From: Falsiroseomonas selenitidurans
GTDB taxonomy: Bacteria > Pseudomonadota > Alphaproteobacteria > Acetobacterales > Acetobacteraceae
Reading direction: 5' to 3'
Length of the DNA stretch: 64,000 bases
NCBI RefSeq assembly: GCF_012103215.1
Contig: NZ_JAAVNE010000013.1
Coordinates: 57,154-121,153, forward strand
Of the stretch, positions 1 through 8,832 are shown in pieces (position 1 is the stretch's first letter; the number at the start of each line of letters is the position of its first letter). The position numbers and the translations under genes were made by a program. The notes beneath the pieces are model-generated. The model made no database searches. It saw only the letters and a program-made list of their open reading frames with translations, and was not told the DNA's origin.

Positions 1-1173
1 GAAGCCGTCGCAGGCGCCCTGCTCCACCCATAGCGCCATGGTGTCCACGATGCGTTCGGGCGTTCCCACCAACAGGTGATGCCCCAGCGAGGTCGCCAGG
101 TAGCGCGCCGTCTGGATGATGGAGAGGTTGTCCCGCTTCGCCTTGTCCATCAGGTGCCGCTGGCGCGCCTGCGCCGCGTTGCTCAGCGGCAGCGGCGGCA
201 GGGGGGCGTCGGGCGGCAGCGCGAAGATGTCGAGGTCGCCGCACAGCCGCGCCAGCAGTCGCATGGAATTCTCATCCGAAAGCAGGCCCTGCAGGTCGCG
301 ATACTTCGCCTGCGCCTCCTCCTCCGTCGCGCCGATGATGGTCATCAGGCCGGGCATGATCTTGATATGTGCCGGATCGCGCCCGTGTCTTTCGGCGCGC
401 GCCTTGAGGTCCCGGTAGAAGGCCTGCGCCTCCGCCAGGTCGCTCTGCGCGGTGAAGACCAGATCCGCGGTGCGGGCCGCGAGTTCCATGCCGGGGCCGG
501 AGGAACCGGCCTGGGTGACCACGGGCCGGCCCTGCGGGCAGCGCGCCACGTTCAGCGGGCCGCGCACCTTGAAGTGCTTGCCCACATGATCCTGGAAATG
601 GATTTTTGTCGGGTCGATGTAGTGGCCGCTCGCCTTGTCGCGGATCAAGGCGCCCTCACCGAAGCTGTCCCAGAGGGCGGCGACAACGTCGAAGAATTCC
701 TCCGCGCGCTCGTAGCGCTCGGCATGCAGCATATGGTGGTCGGCGCCGAAATTCCCCGCCTCGTCCTCGATCTGGGAGGTTACCAGGTTCCAGCCGGCGC
801 GGCCCTGGCTGATATGGTCGATGGAGGCGAAGCGGCGGGCGATGTTGTAGGGCTCGTTGTAGGTGGTGGTCGCCGTGGCGATCAGCCCGATGCGCTGCGT
901 CACCACGGCGAGTGCCGCCAGCAGCGTGGTGGGTTCCAGATAGGCGGTGCGGCCCTGGCCCAGGCGATAGCGGCTGACGCCGTCCAGCGCGCCGCTGCCA
1001 TTCACCGCGACGGTGTCCTGGAAGAAGATCGTGTCCATCTTCCCGCGCTCCGCCACCTGCGCGATGTGGACATATTCGGAAAAATCCATGTCGCATTCGG
1101 TGACCGCGTCCGGATGCCGCCAGCCGGCGGAATGGCTGCCCGGCGTGAACAGGAAGGCGGCGAGGTGCATCAT
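1..1173 (-). CDS. LLM-class flavin-dependent monooxygenase (NtaA/SnaA/DszA type), 3' end missing
   Basis: About 390 residues are visible; the C-terminus runs off the left edge of the window. The N-terminus MMHLAAFLFTPGSHSAGW, the FFQDTVAVNG and EPTTLLAALA stretches, and the QGRAGWNLVTS motif followed by HMLHAERYERAEEFFDVV are typical of the nitrilotriacetate/dibenzothiophene-sulfone monooxygenase branch of the bacterial luciferase-like family. These are two-component enzymes that use reduced FMN from a partner reductase. The gene starts 14 bp after hyuA and is last in the ABC-importer/hydantoinase operon, which suggests oxidation of an imported N- or S-containing substrate. Two adjacent ATG codons (1173, 1170) are possible starts. 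The exact substrate cannot be read from the sequence. Confidence 0.88.
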   Translation of the reverse strand, partial: MMHLAAFLFTPGSHSAGWRHPDAVTECDMDFSEYVHIAQVAERGKMDTIFFQDTVAVNGSGALDGVSRYRLGQGRTAYLEPTTLLAALAVVTQRIGLIATATTTYNEPYNIARRFASIDHISQGRAGWNLVTSQIEDEAGNFGADHHMLHAERYERAEEFFDVVAALWDSFGEGALIRDKASGHYIDPTKIHFQDHVGKHFKVRGPLNVARCPQGRPVVTQAGSSGPGMELAARTADLVFTAQSDLAEAQAFYRDLKARAERHGRDPAHIKIMPGLMTIIGATEEEAQAKYRDLQGLLSDENSMRLLARLCGDLDIFALPPDAPLPPLPLSNAAQARQRHLMDKAKRDNLSIIQTARYLATSLGHHLLVGTPERIVDTMALWVEQGACDGF

Positions 1174-1187
1174 CGGGTCGGCCCTTC

Positions 1188-3221
1188 TCAGCAACGGCGC
1201 AGCAGGATGGCGCCGGCGGGCAGCACCGTCGCCTCCCAGCCCGGCGGCACCAGCGTGGTGGCGTCCAGCTGGGTGAGGATGGCGGGGCCGCGCAGCACAT
1301 CCCCCTGGCCGAGCGCGGCCCGGTCGTACAGCGCCGCCTCCGCGGTGCCACCCTCGAAATGCACGGGCTGCGTGGCATAGGGGCTGGCGCCCCTGCCGGC
1401 GGGCAGCGTGGGCAGCGCCGGTGGCGGCAGCGCGCCCACCGCCTCCAGCCGCAGGGTCACGATTTCCGCCCGGCCCTGCGGCAGGTCGAAGCCGTACAGC
1501 GCGCGATGCGCGGCGGCGAAATCCGCGGCCGCTGTCGCCCCGCGCCAGGGCACCGGCAGTTCGCCGCCCTGCCCCGCATAGCGCATCAGCACCACCCGCG
1601 CCGTGGCGCGCGCCGCCGGCGCCACGCCTTCCTCCGCGAACCAGGCTTCCGCCTCCGCCTCCAGCGCCGCGAAGCCGGCCTCGATGGTGGCGAGGTCCGC
1701 CTGGTCAGGCCGGACGGAGCGGCTGAACTCCGCGCGCAGGTCGGCCGAGAGCAGCCCCTGCGCGCAGAGCACGCCGGGCGCCGGCGGCACCAGCACCCGG
1801 TCGATGCCCAGCATCGCCGCCAGCGCGCAGCCATGCAGCGGCCCCGCGCCACCGAAGGGCACCAGCGCGAAGTCGCGCGGGTCGTGCCCACGCTCCACGG
1901 AGACCACGCGCAGCGCGCCGACCATGTTGGAATCGACCACGGCCAGGATGCCGCGCGCGGCCTCGTGCAGCGACAGGTTCAGCGGCGCCGCCACTTCCCG
2001 CATCACCACGGCCTCGGCCGCCGCAGCGTCCAGCTGCATGCGGCCACCGAGCAGGGCGGTGGGCAGATGGCCGAGCACCACATGCGCATCCGTCACCGTG
2101 GCACGCTGCCCGCCGCGCCCGTAGCAGGCCGGGCCGGGATTCGCGCCGGCGCTTTCCGGCCCCACGGCCAGCGCGCCTTCCGCCGTGACGCGCGCGATGG
2201 ACCCGCCGCCGGCGCCGATCGTCACCATGTCCAGCATCGGCAGCGGCAGCGGCCAGTCGCCGACGGAACCGCGCTGCGTCAGGTTGATGGCGCCGCCCTG
2301 CATCAGGCAGATGTCGGCGCTGGTGCCGCCGATATCCACCGTGAGGATCTTCGGCACGCCCGCGGCCTCCGCCATCGCGCGTGCGCCGACGACGCCGGCC
2401 GCGGGGCCGGACAGCGCGGTGACGGCCGGCGCACGGCGGATGGAGGCAGCGCCGGCCACGCCGCCATTGGATTTCATCAGCAGCAGCGGCGCGGCGATCG
2501 CATCCTCCGCCAGCCTCTCCTCCAGCCGCTGCACATAGGTGGCGACGGCGGGCATCACCTGCGCGTTGAGGATCGCGGCCAGCGACCGCTCGTATTCCCG
2601 CACCACGGGCAGCACGTCGACCGAGGCGGTGACGGCGATGCCGGGCAGCGCCGCGCGCAGCATCGCCGCCACGCGGCGTTCATGCGCGGGCGCGGTGAAG
2701 GCGTGCAGCAGGCAGACGGCCACGGCGGCCACCCCGGCCTCGCGGCAGGCTTCCGCCGCGCGCAGCACGCTGGCCTCATCCAGCGGTAGCAGAACGCTGC
2801 CATCGGCCGCCACGCGCTCCGTCACCTCGAAGACGCGGGCGGGCGGCACGGGGCGCTGCGGCTTCACCCAGGCGTGCAGATTGGCGCGGCGCGGAATGTC
2901 CTGCCGGCCGATCTCCAGCACGTGGCGGAAACCCTGCGTGGTGACCAGCGCGGTGGCGGCCCCCTTGTTCTCCAGGATCAGGTTGGTGGCGATGGTGGTT
3001 CCGTGCAGCACGCGGCCGATACGCACCGCCTGTTCCCCCGCCGTCTCCAGCACCAGCCGCACGCCGTTGAGAAAGCCCTCGGAGGGATCATGCGGGGTGG
3101 AGGGGGTCTTGGCCGTCCAGGCCCGGCCGGTTTCGGAATCCTGCAGGGTGATGTCGGTGAAGGTGCCGCCGATATCGACCGCGACGGACAAGGGGCGCGG
3201 TTCAGTCGAGGGCATCGGCAT
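1188..3221 (-). CDS. hyuA: Hydantoinase/oxoprolinase subunit A (ATP-dependent)
   Basis: The protein has 677 residues, normal for HyuA. The N-terminal DIGGTFTD phosphate-binding motif near residue 17 and a second ASKHA-type motif TVDIGGTSADICL near residue 295 place it in the HyuA/N-methylhydantoinase A/acetophenone carboxylase alpha family. These enzymes use ATP to open cyclic amides or carboxylate ketones together with a B subunit. Its start overlaps the 3' end of hyuB by 20 bp, so the two are probably translationally coupled. A second in-frame ATG at 3215 has better spacing from an upstream GGAG and may be the true start. Substrate is not predictable; 5-oxoproline, hydantoins or an aryl ketone are all possible. 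Confidence 0.93.
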   Translation of the reverse strand: MPMPSTEPRPLSVAVDIGGTFTDITLQDSETGRAWTAKTPSTPHDPSEGFLNGVRLVLETAGEQAVRIGRVLHGTTIATNLILENKGAATALVTTQGFRHVLEIGRQDIPRRANLHAWVKPQRPVPPARVFEVTERVAADGSVLLPLDEASVLRAAEACREAGVAAVAVCLLHAFTAPAHERRVAAMLRAALPGIAVTASVDVLPVVREYERSLAAILNAQVMPAVATYVQRLEERLAEDAIAAPLLLMKSNGGVAGAASIRRAPAVTALSGPAAGVVGARAMAEAAGVPKILTVDIGGTSADICLMQGGAINLTQRGSVGDWPLPLPMLDMVTIGAGGGSIARVTAEGALAVGPESAGANPGPACYGRGGQRATVTDAHVVLGHLPTALLGGRMQLDAAAAEAVVMREVAAPLNLSLHEAARGILAVVDSNMVGALRVVSVERGHDPRDFALVPFGGAGPLHGCALAAMLGIDRVLVPPAPGVLCAQGLLSADLRAEFSRSVRPDQADLATIEAGFAALEAEAEAWFAEEGVAPAARATARVVLMRYAGQGGELPVPWRGATAAADFAAAHRALYGFDLPQGRAEIVTLRLEAVGALPPPALPTLPAGRGASPYATQPVHFEGGTAEAALYDRAALGQGDVLRGPAILTQLDATTLVPPGWEATVLPAGAILLRRC

Positions 3222-4974
3222 AGCTCCGGCGATGGAAGGCGCGGGTTTCGGGACGCTGCGCGCGCAGCGCCTGCGTCGCGGCCTCGTCCACGGCGCGCCC
3301 GTCGATGACCACGCCGTAGGACTCGCGCGCCGCCGTCACGGACACAAGCCCGCCCAGCACATCCGCCAGCACCGCACCGGGAGGCCGGTCGAACGGGTGC
3401 CCCCGGCCACCGCCGCCGCCCGTCTCGATTCGCAGAATGTCGCCGAGCACCAGGCGGTTGCCGTCGGACAGCGGGCGCAGCGCGCGTTCGCCCGGCGTGC
3501 CGGGGTTCACCACCACCCGGCCGGGCCCGCCGGATTGGCCGCCCGCCGCGCCCCAGGGCGGATTCTCCACCCCGTCGATGCGGATGGCGAGCACGGCTTC
3601 CTCCGCCATCACCTCGTATTCGCGGACGATGCCGCAGCCGCCGCGCCAGCGGCCCGGCCCGCCGCTATCGCGGTTCAAAGCGTATTCGCGCAGCCGCACC
3701 GGGTATTCCAGCTCCAGGAACTCGACCGGGTAGTTCTCCTGCGCCACGAAATACACGCCGTCGATGCCGTCCGCGAAGCCGCGCGCGCCGTAGCCGACGC
3801 CGATGCCATCGCTCATCAGGAAGGGCTTCTTGTCCATGGTGCCGCGCAGGAGCATGATGACGTAGGCGGCATGCGCGGCCGGCGCCTCGCCACCCGCCAC
3901 GGAAACCAGGCCGTTCAGCGCCGCCAGCATGCGCATCATGGTCAGGCCGCGCATGCCGAGTGCCGCGGGGAAACGCGGGAACAGCAGGGAGCCTTCGCGC
4001 AGCCGCACCTCGTCCAGCGATTGCGGGCCACCGGCATTGACCACCTGCGTCGGGTCGCCGCCGAGGAAATAGAGGCCGAGCGCCATGCCCGGCACGTCCG
4101 GATTCATGAGGAAGTTCACCGGTCCGGGCGACTGGTCGTCCGTCTCCGTCGCGTCCAGGATGAAGCGGTCATCCGGCGTGCGCGTTAGCGCGAAGCGCAG
4201 GCGCAGCGTGCCGCTGCCATGGCCGTCGCCATCGATGCGGTCGGTGAAGCGGTGCGTGCCCACGGGGAAGGTGCGCCGCAGCCGCTCCCGCACCGTGTCG
4301 CGCGTGCGCGCCAGCAGCTGCCGCAGCGCATCGGCCAGCACCGGCGCACCGAAGCGCTGCGCCACTTCCCGCATCCGCACCACGCCCAGCTCCACGCTGG
4401 CCATCAGCGCGCGCGTGTCGCCCTGCGCCTGCGCCGGGTAGCGGGAATTGCGGTAGAAGATGTTGAGCGCGGCATGGTTGATCTCGCCTTCGCGGATCAG
4501 CCGCGTCGGCGGGATGATGACGCCCTCGTGGAAGATCTCCGTCGCATCCGGGCTGATGGAGCCGGGCCGCAGCCCGCCGATATCCGCGAAATGCGCCCAG
4601 CCCATGACGAAGGCGACGCGCACATCGTCGAGGAACACCGGTGCCAGGAAGACCTGGTCGTTGGAGTGGCTGACGGCGCCGCGCGATCCGTAGCAGTCAT
4701 TGTACCAGTAGAGGTCGCCCGGCCTGATCGTCTCGATCGGGAAGTCACGGAAAACGGGACCGCAGATGTCACCGAAGACCGGCACGTTGGACCCCACCGC
4801 CATCACGCCATCCGCATCGAACAGCGCGGTGTAGAAATCCTTCTTCTCGCGGATGAAGGCGGACATGGCGGTGCGCTCGATCAGCGCCTCCATCTCCGCC
4901 TGCGCCGCGCGGATGGCGCCGCGCACGATCTCGAGCGTGACGGGGTTGCAGAGCCGCGGGGCGACATCATCCAT
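3202..4974 (-). CDS. hyuB: Hydantoinase/oxoprolinase subunit B
   Basis: The protein has 590 residues and matches the HyuB family throughout: an N-terminal NPVTLEIVRGAIRAAQAEME segment, AFIREKKDFYTALFD, then YWYNDCYGSRGAVSHSNDQ. The glycine-rich C-terminal half includes RDSGGPGRWRGGCGIVREY and GGGGGRGHPFDRP, both family hallmarks. It forms the hetero-oligomeric ATP-dependent amidohydrolase with HyuA. The gene follows the DppF-type ATPase by 12 bp and overlaps hyuA. Linkage to an oligopeptide-type importer suggests the substrate is imported by that system, but this is inference. Confidence 0.93.
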   Translation of the reverse strand: MDDVAPRLCNPVTLEIVRGAIRAAQAEMEALIERTAMSAFIREKKDFYTALFDADGVMAVGSNVPVFGDICGPVFRDFPIETIRPGDLYWYNDCYGSRGAVSHSNDQVFLAPVFLDDVRVAFVMGWAHFADIGGLRPGSISPDATEIFHEGVIIPPTRLIREGEINHAALNIFYRNSRYPAQAQGDTRALMASVELGVVRMREVAQRFGAPVLADALRQLLARTRDTVRERLRRTFPVGTHRFTDRIDGDGHGSGTLRLRFALTRTPDDRFILDATETDDQSPGPVNFLMNPDVPGMALGLYFLGGDPTQVVNAGGPQSLDEVRLREGSLLFPRFPAALGMRGLTMMRMLAALNGLVSVAGGEAPAAHAAYVIMLLRGTMDKKPFLMSDGIGVGYGARGFADGIDGVYFVAQENYPVEFLELEYPVRLREYALNRDSGGPGRWRGGCGIVREYEVMAEEAVLAIRIDGVENPPWGAAGGQSGGPGRVVVNPGTPGERALRPLSDGNRLVLGDILRIETGGGGGRGHPFDRPPGAVLADVLGGLVSVTAARESYGVVIDGRAVDEAATQALRAQRPETRAFHRRSYADALD

Positions 4975-4986
4975 GCGCGGTGATCC

Positions 4987-5961
4987 TCAGGCGAGATGGC
5001 AGGCGGCGTGGCGGCCGGGGGCGATGGCGCGCAGCGGCGGCGCTTCCTCCGCACAGCGGGCGAAGGCCAGCGGGCAGCGGTCGCGAAAGGCGCAGCCGCT
5101 GGGCTGGTTGAGCTGGTCCGGCAGCCCGCCGCGGATCGGCAGGTCGCCGCGGTCCTGGTCCACCCGCGGCACCGGCACGGCGGCGACAAGGGCGCGGGTG
5201 TAGGGATGCGCAGGCGCGGCGATCACCTCCGCCGTCGGCCCGCTTTCGACGATGCGGCCGAGATACATGACGGCCACCGCCTCACACACATAGCGGATCA
5301 GCGCCAGGTCGTGGCTGATGTAGATGGCGGCAAGCTGCAATTCGTCCCGCGCCCGGCGCAGCACATTCAGCACGCCGGCGCGGACCGAGACATCCAGCAT
5401 GGACACCGGCTCATCCGCGATGATCGCGCGCGGATGCGTCACCAGGGCGCGCGCCAGCACCACGCGCTGCAACTGCCCGCCGGAGAGTTCATGCGGGTGG
5501 CGGTCCAGATAGGCCTCCGGCGGGTCCAGCCGAACCCGCCCCATGGCCTCGCGGATGCGTGCCTCCTGCTGGTCCGGCGGCACGCCGAAATTGCGCAGCG
5601 GCTCGGCCAGGCTGCGGCGGATGGTGAAGCGCGGGTTCAGCGCATCGAAGGGGTTCTGGAAGACAAGCTGGACGCGGGAGCGGAAGGGCAGCAGCGCCGC
5701 GCCGCGCAGGGCGGAGACGTTCTGCCCCTCGAACAGCACGCTGCCGCTGGTGGCTTCCTCCAGACGCAGCAGCAGCCGCGCCGTGGTGGTCTTGCCGCAG
5801 CCGCTTTCCCCGACGATGCCCAGCGCCCGCCCGGCCGCAACCTCCAGCGAGACGCCATTGACCGCGCGCAGCACCGGCCTTTGCCCCCGCATCATGTCGC
5901 GCAGGCTGCGGGAGGCCGGGAAGGCCTTCACCAGATCATTCGCGGCGATCAGCGCGCCCAT
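4987..5961 (-). CDS. Oligopeptide/dipeptide ABC transporter ATP-binding protein (DppF/OppF type)
   Basis: A 324-residue nucleotide-binding subunit. Visible motifs are Walker A GESGCGKTT, signature LSGGQLQR, Walker B AIIADEPVS followed by the D-loop MLDVS, and the switch histidine in ISHDLALI. The C-terminal oligopeptide extension carries the family cysteine pattern, with CAFRDRCPLAFARC near the end. It overlaps the upstream DppD-type gene by 13 bp. It energises peptide or related solute uptake together with its partner ATPase and the two permeases encoded upstream. Confidence 0.95.
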   Translation of the reverse strand: MGALIAANDLVKAFPASRSLRDMMRGQRPVLRAVNGVSLEVAAGRALGIVGESGCGKTTTARLLLRLEEATSGSVLFEGQNVSALRGAALLPFRSRVQLVFQNPFDALNPRFTIRRSLAEPLRNFGVPPDQQEARIREAMGRVRLDPPEAYLDRHPHELSGGQLQRVVLARALVTHPRAIIADEPVSMLDVSVRAGVLNVLRRARDELQLAAIYISHDLALIRYVCEAVAVMYLGRIVESGPTAEVIAAPAHPYTRALVAAVPVPRVDQDRGDLPIRGGLPDQLNQPSGCAFRDRCPLAFARCAEEAPPLRAIAPGRHAACHLA

Positions 5962-6953
5962 GTCGCGGCCTCCGAGGCCAGGGGCCGCAGCGCGGGCGCT
6001 TCCGGGGCACGCCAGCAGGCCACCTGGTGGTCCGGCGCGTGTTCCACCAGCGCCGGATCCTGGGCGCAGCGTGCCTCGGCGAAGGGGCAGCGCGCGGCGA
6101 AGCGGCAGCCGCCGGGCGGGTTGAGGAGCGAGGGTGGCGCACCCTCGATCGGCACCAACTCGCCGCCGGCACGCTCCAGGTCCGGGAAGGCGTTCATCAG
6201 CCCCATGGTGTAGGGGTGCAGCGGTGCCTCCAGCACGGCGCGTACCGGGCCGCTTTCCACCACCCGGCCCGCATACATCACCACGACGCGATCGCAGGCA
6301 TAGGCCACCACCGCCACGTCATGCGTCACCAGGATCATCGCCAGGCCGAGCCGCGCCTGCAGGTCGCGCATCACATCCAGGATCTGCCGCTGCACGATGA
6401 CGTCCAGCGCCGTCACCGGCTCATCCGCGATCAGCAGCGCCGGATTCAGCGCGAGCGCCAGCGCGATGGAGGCGCGCTGGCGCATGCCGCCGCTGAACTG
6501 GTGCGGCCAGTCGCGCAGCCGGCCTGCCTCCAGCCCCACCATCGCGAACAGCGCCGCCGCCCGCGTCCCCGCCGCGGCGCGGGACAGCCCGCCGCGCTCC
6601 ACCAGCACCTCCTGCATCTGCGCGGACAGGCGCTGCACCGGGTCGAGCGCGTTCATCGCCGTCTGCGGCACGAAGGCAAGCCGCCGCCACAGCAGCTTGC
6701 GGCGTTCCGCCGGCGCAAGGGTGACAAGGTCCCGGCCCTCGAACACGGCGCTGCCGGCGGCGATGCTGGCGGCGCGCGGCAGCACGCCCATCAGCGCGCG
6801 GCCGAGGGTGGATTTGCCGCAGCCGCTTTCGCCGACCAGCCCGACGATGCCGGCCGCCGGCACGGTGAAGCTGGCGCCATCCACGGCACGCACCGGCCCG
6901 GCGGCGGTGCGGTAGTGCACCGCCAGGTCGCGGACATCGAGCAGCGCGTCCAT
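5949..6953 (-). CDS. Oligopeptide/dipeptide ABC transporter ATP-binding protein (DppD/OppD type)
   Basis: Taken from the ATG at 6953, which overlaps the permease stop as TGATG, giving 334 residues beginning MDALLDVRDLAVHYRT. The open frame continues upstream, but that part lies over the permease gene and is not coding. Walker A GESGCGKST, signature FSGGMRQR, Walker B LLIADEPVT with the TALDV D-loop, and the VTHDVAVV switch are all present. The C-terminus has the oligopeptide cysteine motif CRFAARCPFAEARC. It pairs with the DppF-type subunit as the heterodimeric ATPase of the importer. Confidence 0.94.
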   Translation of the reverse strand: MDALLDVRDLAVHYRTAAGPVRAVDGASFTVPAAGIVGLVGESGCGKSTLGRALMGVLPRAASIAAGSAVFEGRDLVTLAPAERRKLLWRRLAFVPQTAMNALDPVQRLSAQMQEVLVERGGLSRAAAGTRAAALFAMVGLEAGRLRDWPHQFSGGMRQRASIALALALNPALLIADEPVTALDVIVQRQILDVMRDLQARLGLAMILVTHDVAVVAYACDRVVVMYAGRVVESGPVRAVLEAPLHPYTMGLMNAFPDLERAGGELVPIEGAPPSLLNPPGGCRFAARCPFAEARCAQDPALVEHAPDHQVACWRAPEAPALRPLASEAATWAR

Positions 6954-7882
6954 CAATCCCCCAGCTTCGGAAACAACAGCTTCTCCGACCCGCGGGAGAC
7001 CAGGAAACCGGCCAGCACCAGCGCCACGATGCACAGACCCGGCGGCACGAACCAGCTCCACACCCCGCGCGAGAGCGCCTGATTGGCGAAGGCGTCCTGC
7101 AGCATCAGACCCCAGGAGATGGCGGCCGGATCGCCGAAGCCGAGGAAGGAGGCGGAGGCCTCCGTCAGGATGGCCCAGCCCACGGCGATGGAGCCGTAGA
7201 GTGCCGCGAGCGGCGCCACCTGCGGCGCGATATGCACGAAGATGATGCGCCAGGTGGAACAGCCGGTGACGCGCGCCGCCTCCACCCATCCCCGCTCGCG
7301 CAGCGACAGGACCTGGGAGCGGATGACGCGCGCCGTGTTGGGCCACAGCATCAGCGCGACGGAGGCGACCAGCGTGGTGGTGCCCGGCCGCGTCAGCGCC
7401 GAGATGACCAGCACGAAGGGCAGGAAGGGCAGGCCGAGGATGATGTCGGCGATCCGCATGATCACCCGATCCACCCAGCCGCCCAGATAGCCAGAGAGCA
7501 GGCCGAGCAGCGTGCCGATCACCACCACGAAGAAGGCGGCCGTGACCCCGACCTGCAAGGCGGATCGGCTGCCATGGACAAGCTGCGAAAACACGTCCCG
7601 CCCGCCCGCCGTGGTGCCCAGATAGTGGGTGGTGGAAGGCGGCAGGTAGCGGGCCACGCGGTAGGCGCCGCGGAACAGGATCTCGCGCGGATCATGGGTG
7701 GCGATCTGGTCGGCGAAGATCGCGGTGACGATGAACAGCAGGTAGATGGCAAGCCCCGCCACGGCGAAGGGCTGCCGCCGCAGGAAGCCCAGCGTCGCCC
7801 GCACGAAGCCCGGCAGCACCGGCCGGCGTGCCACCGCGCTAGCGCCGGGCACCGACGGACACCCTCGGGTCGAGCCAGGCAT
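6953..7882 (-). CDS. Oligopeptide/dipeptide ABC transporter permease (DppC type)
   Basis: An inner-membrane permease of up to 309 residues. An N-terminal hydrophobic segment is followed by the periplasmic loop with HYLGTTAGGRDVFSQLVHGSR, a DppC hallmark, and then several membrane helices. The cytoplasmic EAA-like loop RERGWVEAARVTGCSTWRI contacts the ATPases. The ATG at 7882 overlaps the upstream permease by 44 bp. A GTG at 7834, just 4 nt after the upstream stop and in the same frame (VARRPVLPGF), is an equally reasonable start and would remove 16 residues. Confidence 0.93.
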   Translation of the reverse strand: MPGSTRGCPSVPGASAVARRPVLPGFVRATLGFLRRQPFAVAGLAIYLLFIVTAIFADQIATHDPREILFRGAYRVARYLPPSTTHYLGTTAGGRDVFSQLVHGSRSALQVGVTAAFFVVVIGTLLGLLSGYLGGWVDRVIMRIADIILGLPFLPFVLVISALTRPGTTTLVASVALMLWPNTARVIRSQVLSLRERGWVEAARVTGCSTWRIIFVHIAPQVAPLAALYGSIAVGWAILTEASASFLGFGDPAAISWGLMLQDAFANQALSRGVWSWFVPPGLCIVALVLAGFLVSRGSEKLLFPKLGD

Positions 7883-8816
7883 AGAGCAGGTCCGCCACCA
7901 TGTTCATCAGCACCAGCACGGCCGCGATCATGATGAAGGCGCCCTGCGCCAGGGGATAATCCGCGCCCTGCACGGCGGAGACCAGCACGCGGCCGAGGCC
8001 GGGCCAGGAGAATACCGTCTCGATCACCACATTGCCGCCGAAGGAACTGCCGAGGCCGAGCGCGAAGGCCGTCGCCACCGGCAGCAGCGCGTTGCGCGCC
8101 GCGTGGCGCATCACGATCGCCCAGCGCGAGAGGCCCTTCATCCGCGCCATGACGATGAACTCGTCGTTCAGCACCTCCAGCATCGTGGCCCGCATCAGCA
8201 GCAGCGGCAGCCCCTGCAGGTAGAGCGCCAGCGTCAGCGCCGGCAGGACCAGGTGCCAGAGGAAATCCACCGAGGTCAGCCGCGCCCATTCCGAGGTGAA
8301 TTCGGACCCTGCGACATTGGCGCCGCCGGAGGGAAAGATGCCCCAGGCGAAGGACAGCCAGGACAGCAGCAGCATGCCCAGCCAGAATTCCGGCGCCGCG
8401 CGGGTGATGAGCGCGGCGGGGATGGCGATGCCTTCCGTCACCGTGCCGCGCGCGAAGGCCAGGAAGGCGCCGGCGACGATGCCGAAGGCATAGGCGATGA
8501 CCAGCGCGGTGACGGTCAGCGCGGCCGTGTTGGGCAGCGCCGCCAGCAGGATATCCAGCACAGGTCGCTTCTGCAGGAAGGAGACGCCGAGGTCGCCGCG
8601 CAGCAGGCTGCCCAGGTAGATCAGGTACTGCTCGGGCAGCGGCTTGTCGAGGCCGAAGGATTGCAGCAGGTCGGCGCGCATTTCCTCGCTGAAGGAATCC
8701 GACAGGAAGTTCAGTGTCGGATCCCCCGGCATCAGCCGGAACAGCAGGAAGGTCAGCGTCGCCACCGCCCAGAGCACGAAACCAGCATGCGCGACCCGCG
8801 CGCCGAAACGCTTCAC
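7839..8816 (-). CDS. Oligopeptide/dipeptide ABC transporter permease (DppB type)
   Basis: The likely start is the GTG at 8816 (VKRFGARVAHAGFVLWAVAT), 16 bp after the binding-protein stop, giving 325 residues. The open frame continues upstream into that gene, which is out-of-frame readthrough. Hallmarks are the first membrane helix followed by FRLMPGDPT, LGSLLRGDLGVSF, and the EAA loop EFIVMARMKGLSRW with RHAARNALLP. The C-terminal PLAQGAFIMIAAVLVLMNM helix is also typical. It is the translocation partner of the DppC-type subunit. Confidence 0.93.
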   Translation of the reverse strand: MKRFGARVAHAGFVLWAVATLTFLLFRLMPGDPTLNFLSDSFSEEMRADLLQSFGLDKPLPEQYLIYLGSLLRGDLGVSFLQKRPVLDILLAALPNTAALTVTALVIAYAFGIVAGAFLAFARGTVTEGIAIPAALITRAAPEFWLGMLLLSWLSFAWGIFPSGGANVAGSEFTSEWARLTSVDFLWHLVLPALTLALYLQGLPLLLMRATMLEVLNDEFIVMARMKGLSRWAIVMRHAARNALLPVATAFALGLGSSFGGNVVIETVFSWPGLGRVLVSAVQGADYPLAQGAFIMIAAVLVLMNMVADLLYAWLDPRVSVGARR

Positions 8817-8832
8817 GAGGTCAGCCGGCCTC

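Noticed and set aside
1359..4188. Long plus-strand open frames opposite hyuA and hyuB
   Set aside because: They are Arg/His/Gly-rich with no domain pattern and mirror real genes; this is typical of antisense frames in very GC-rich DNA.
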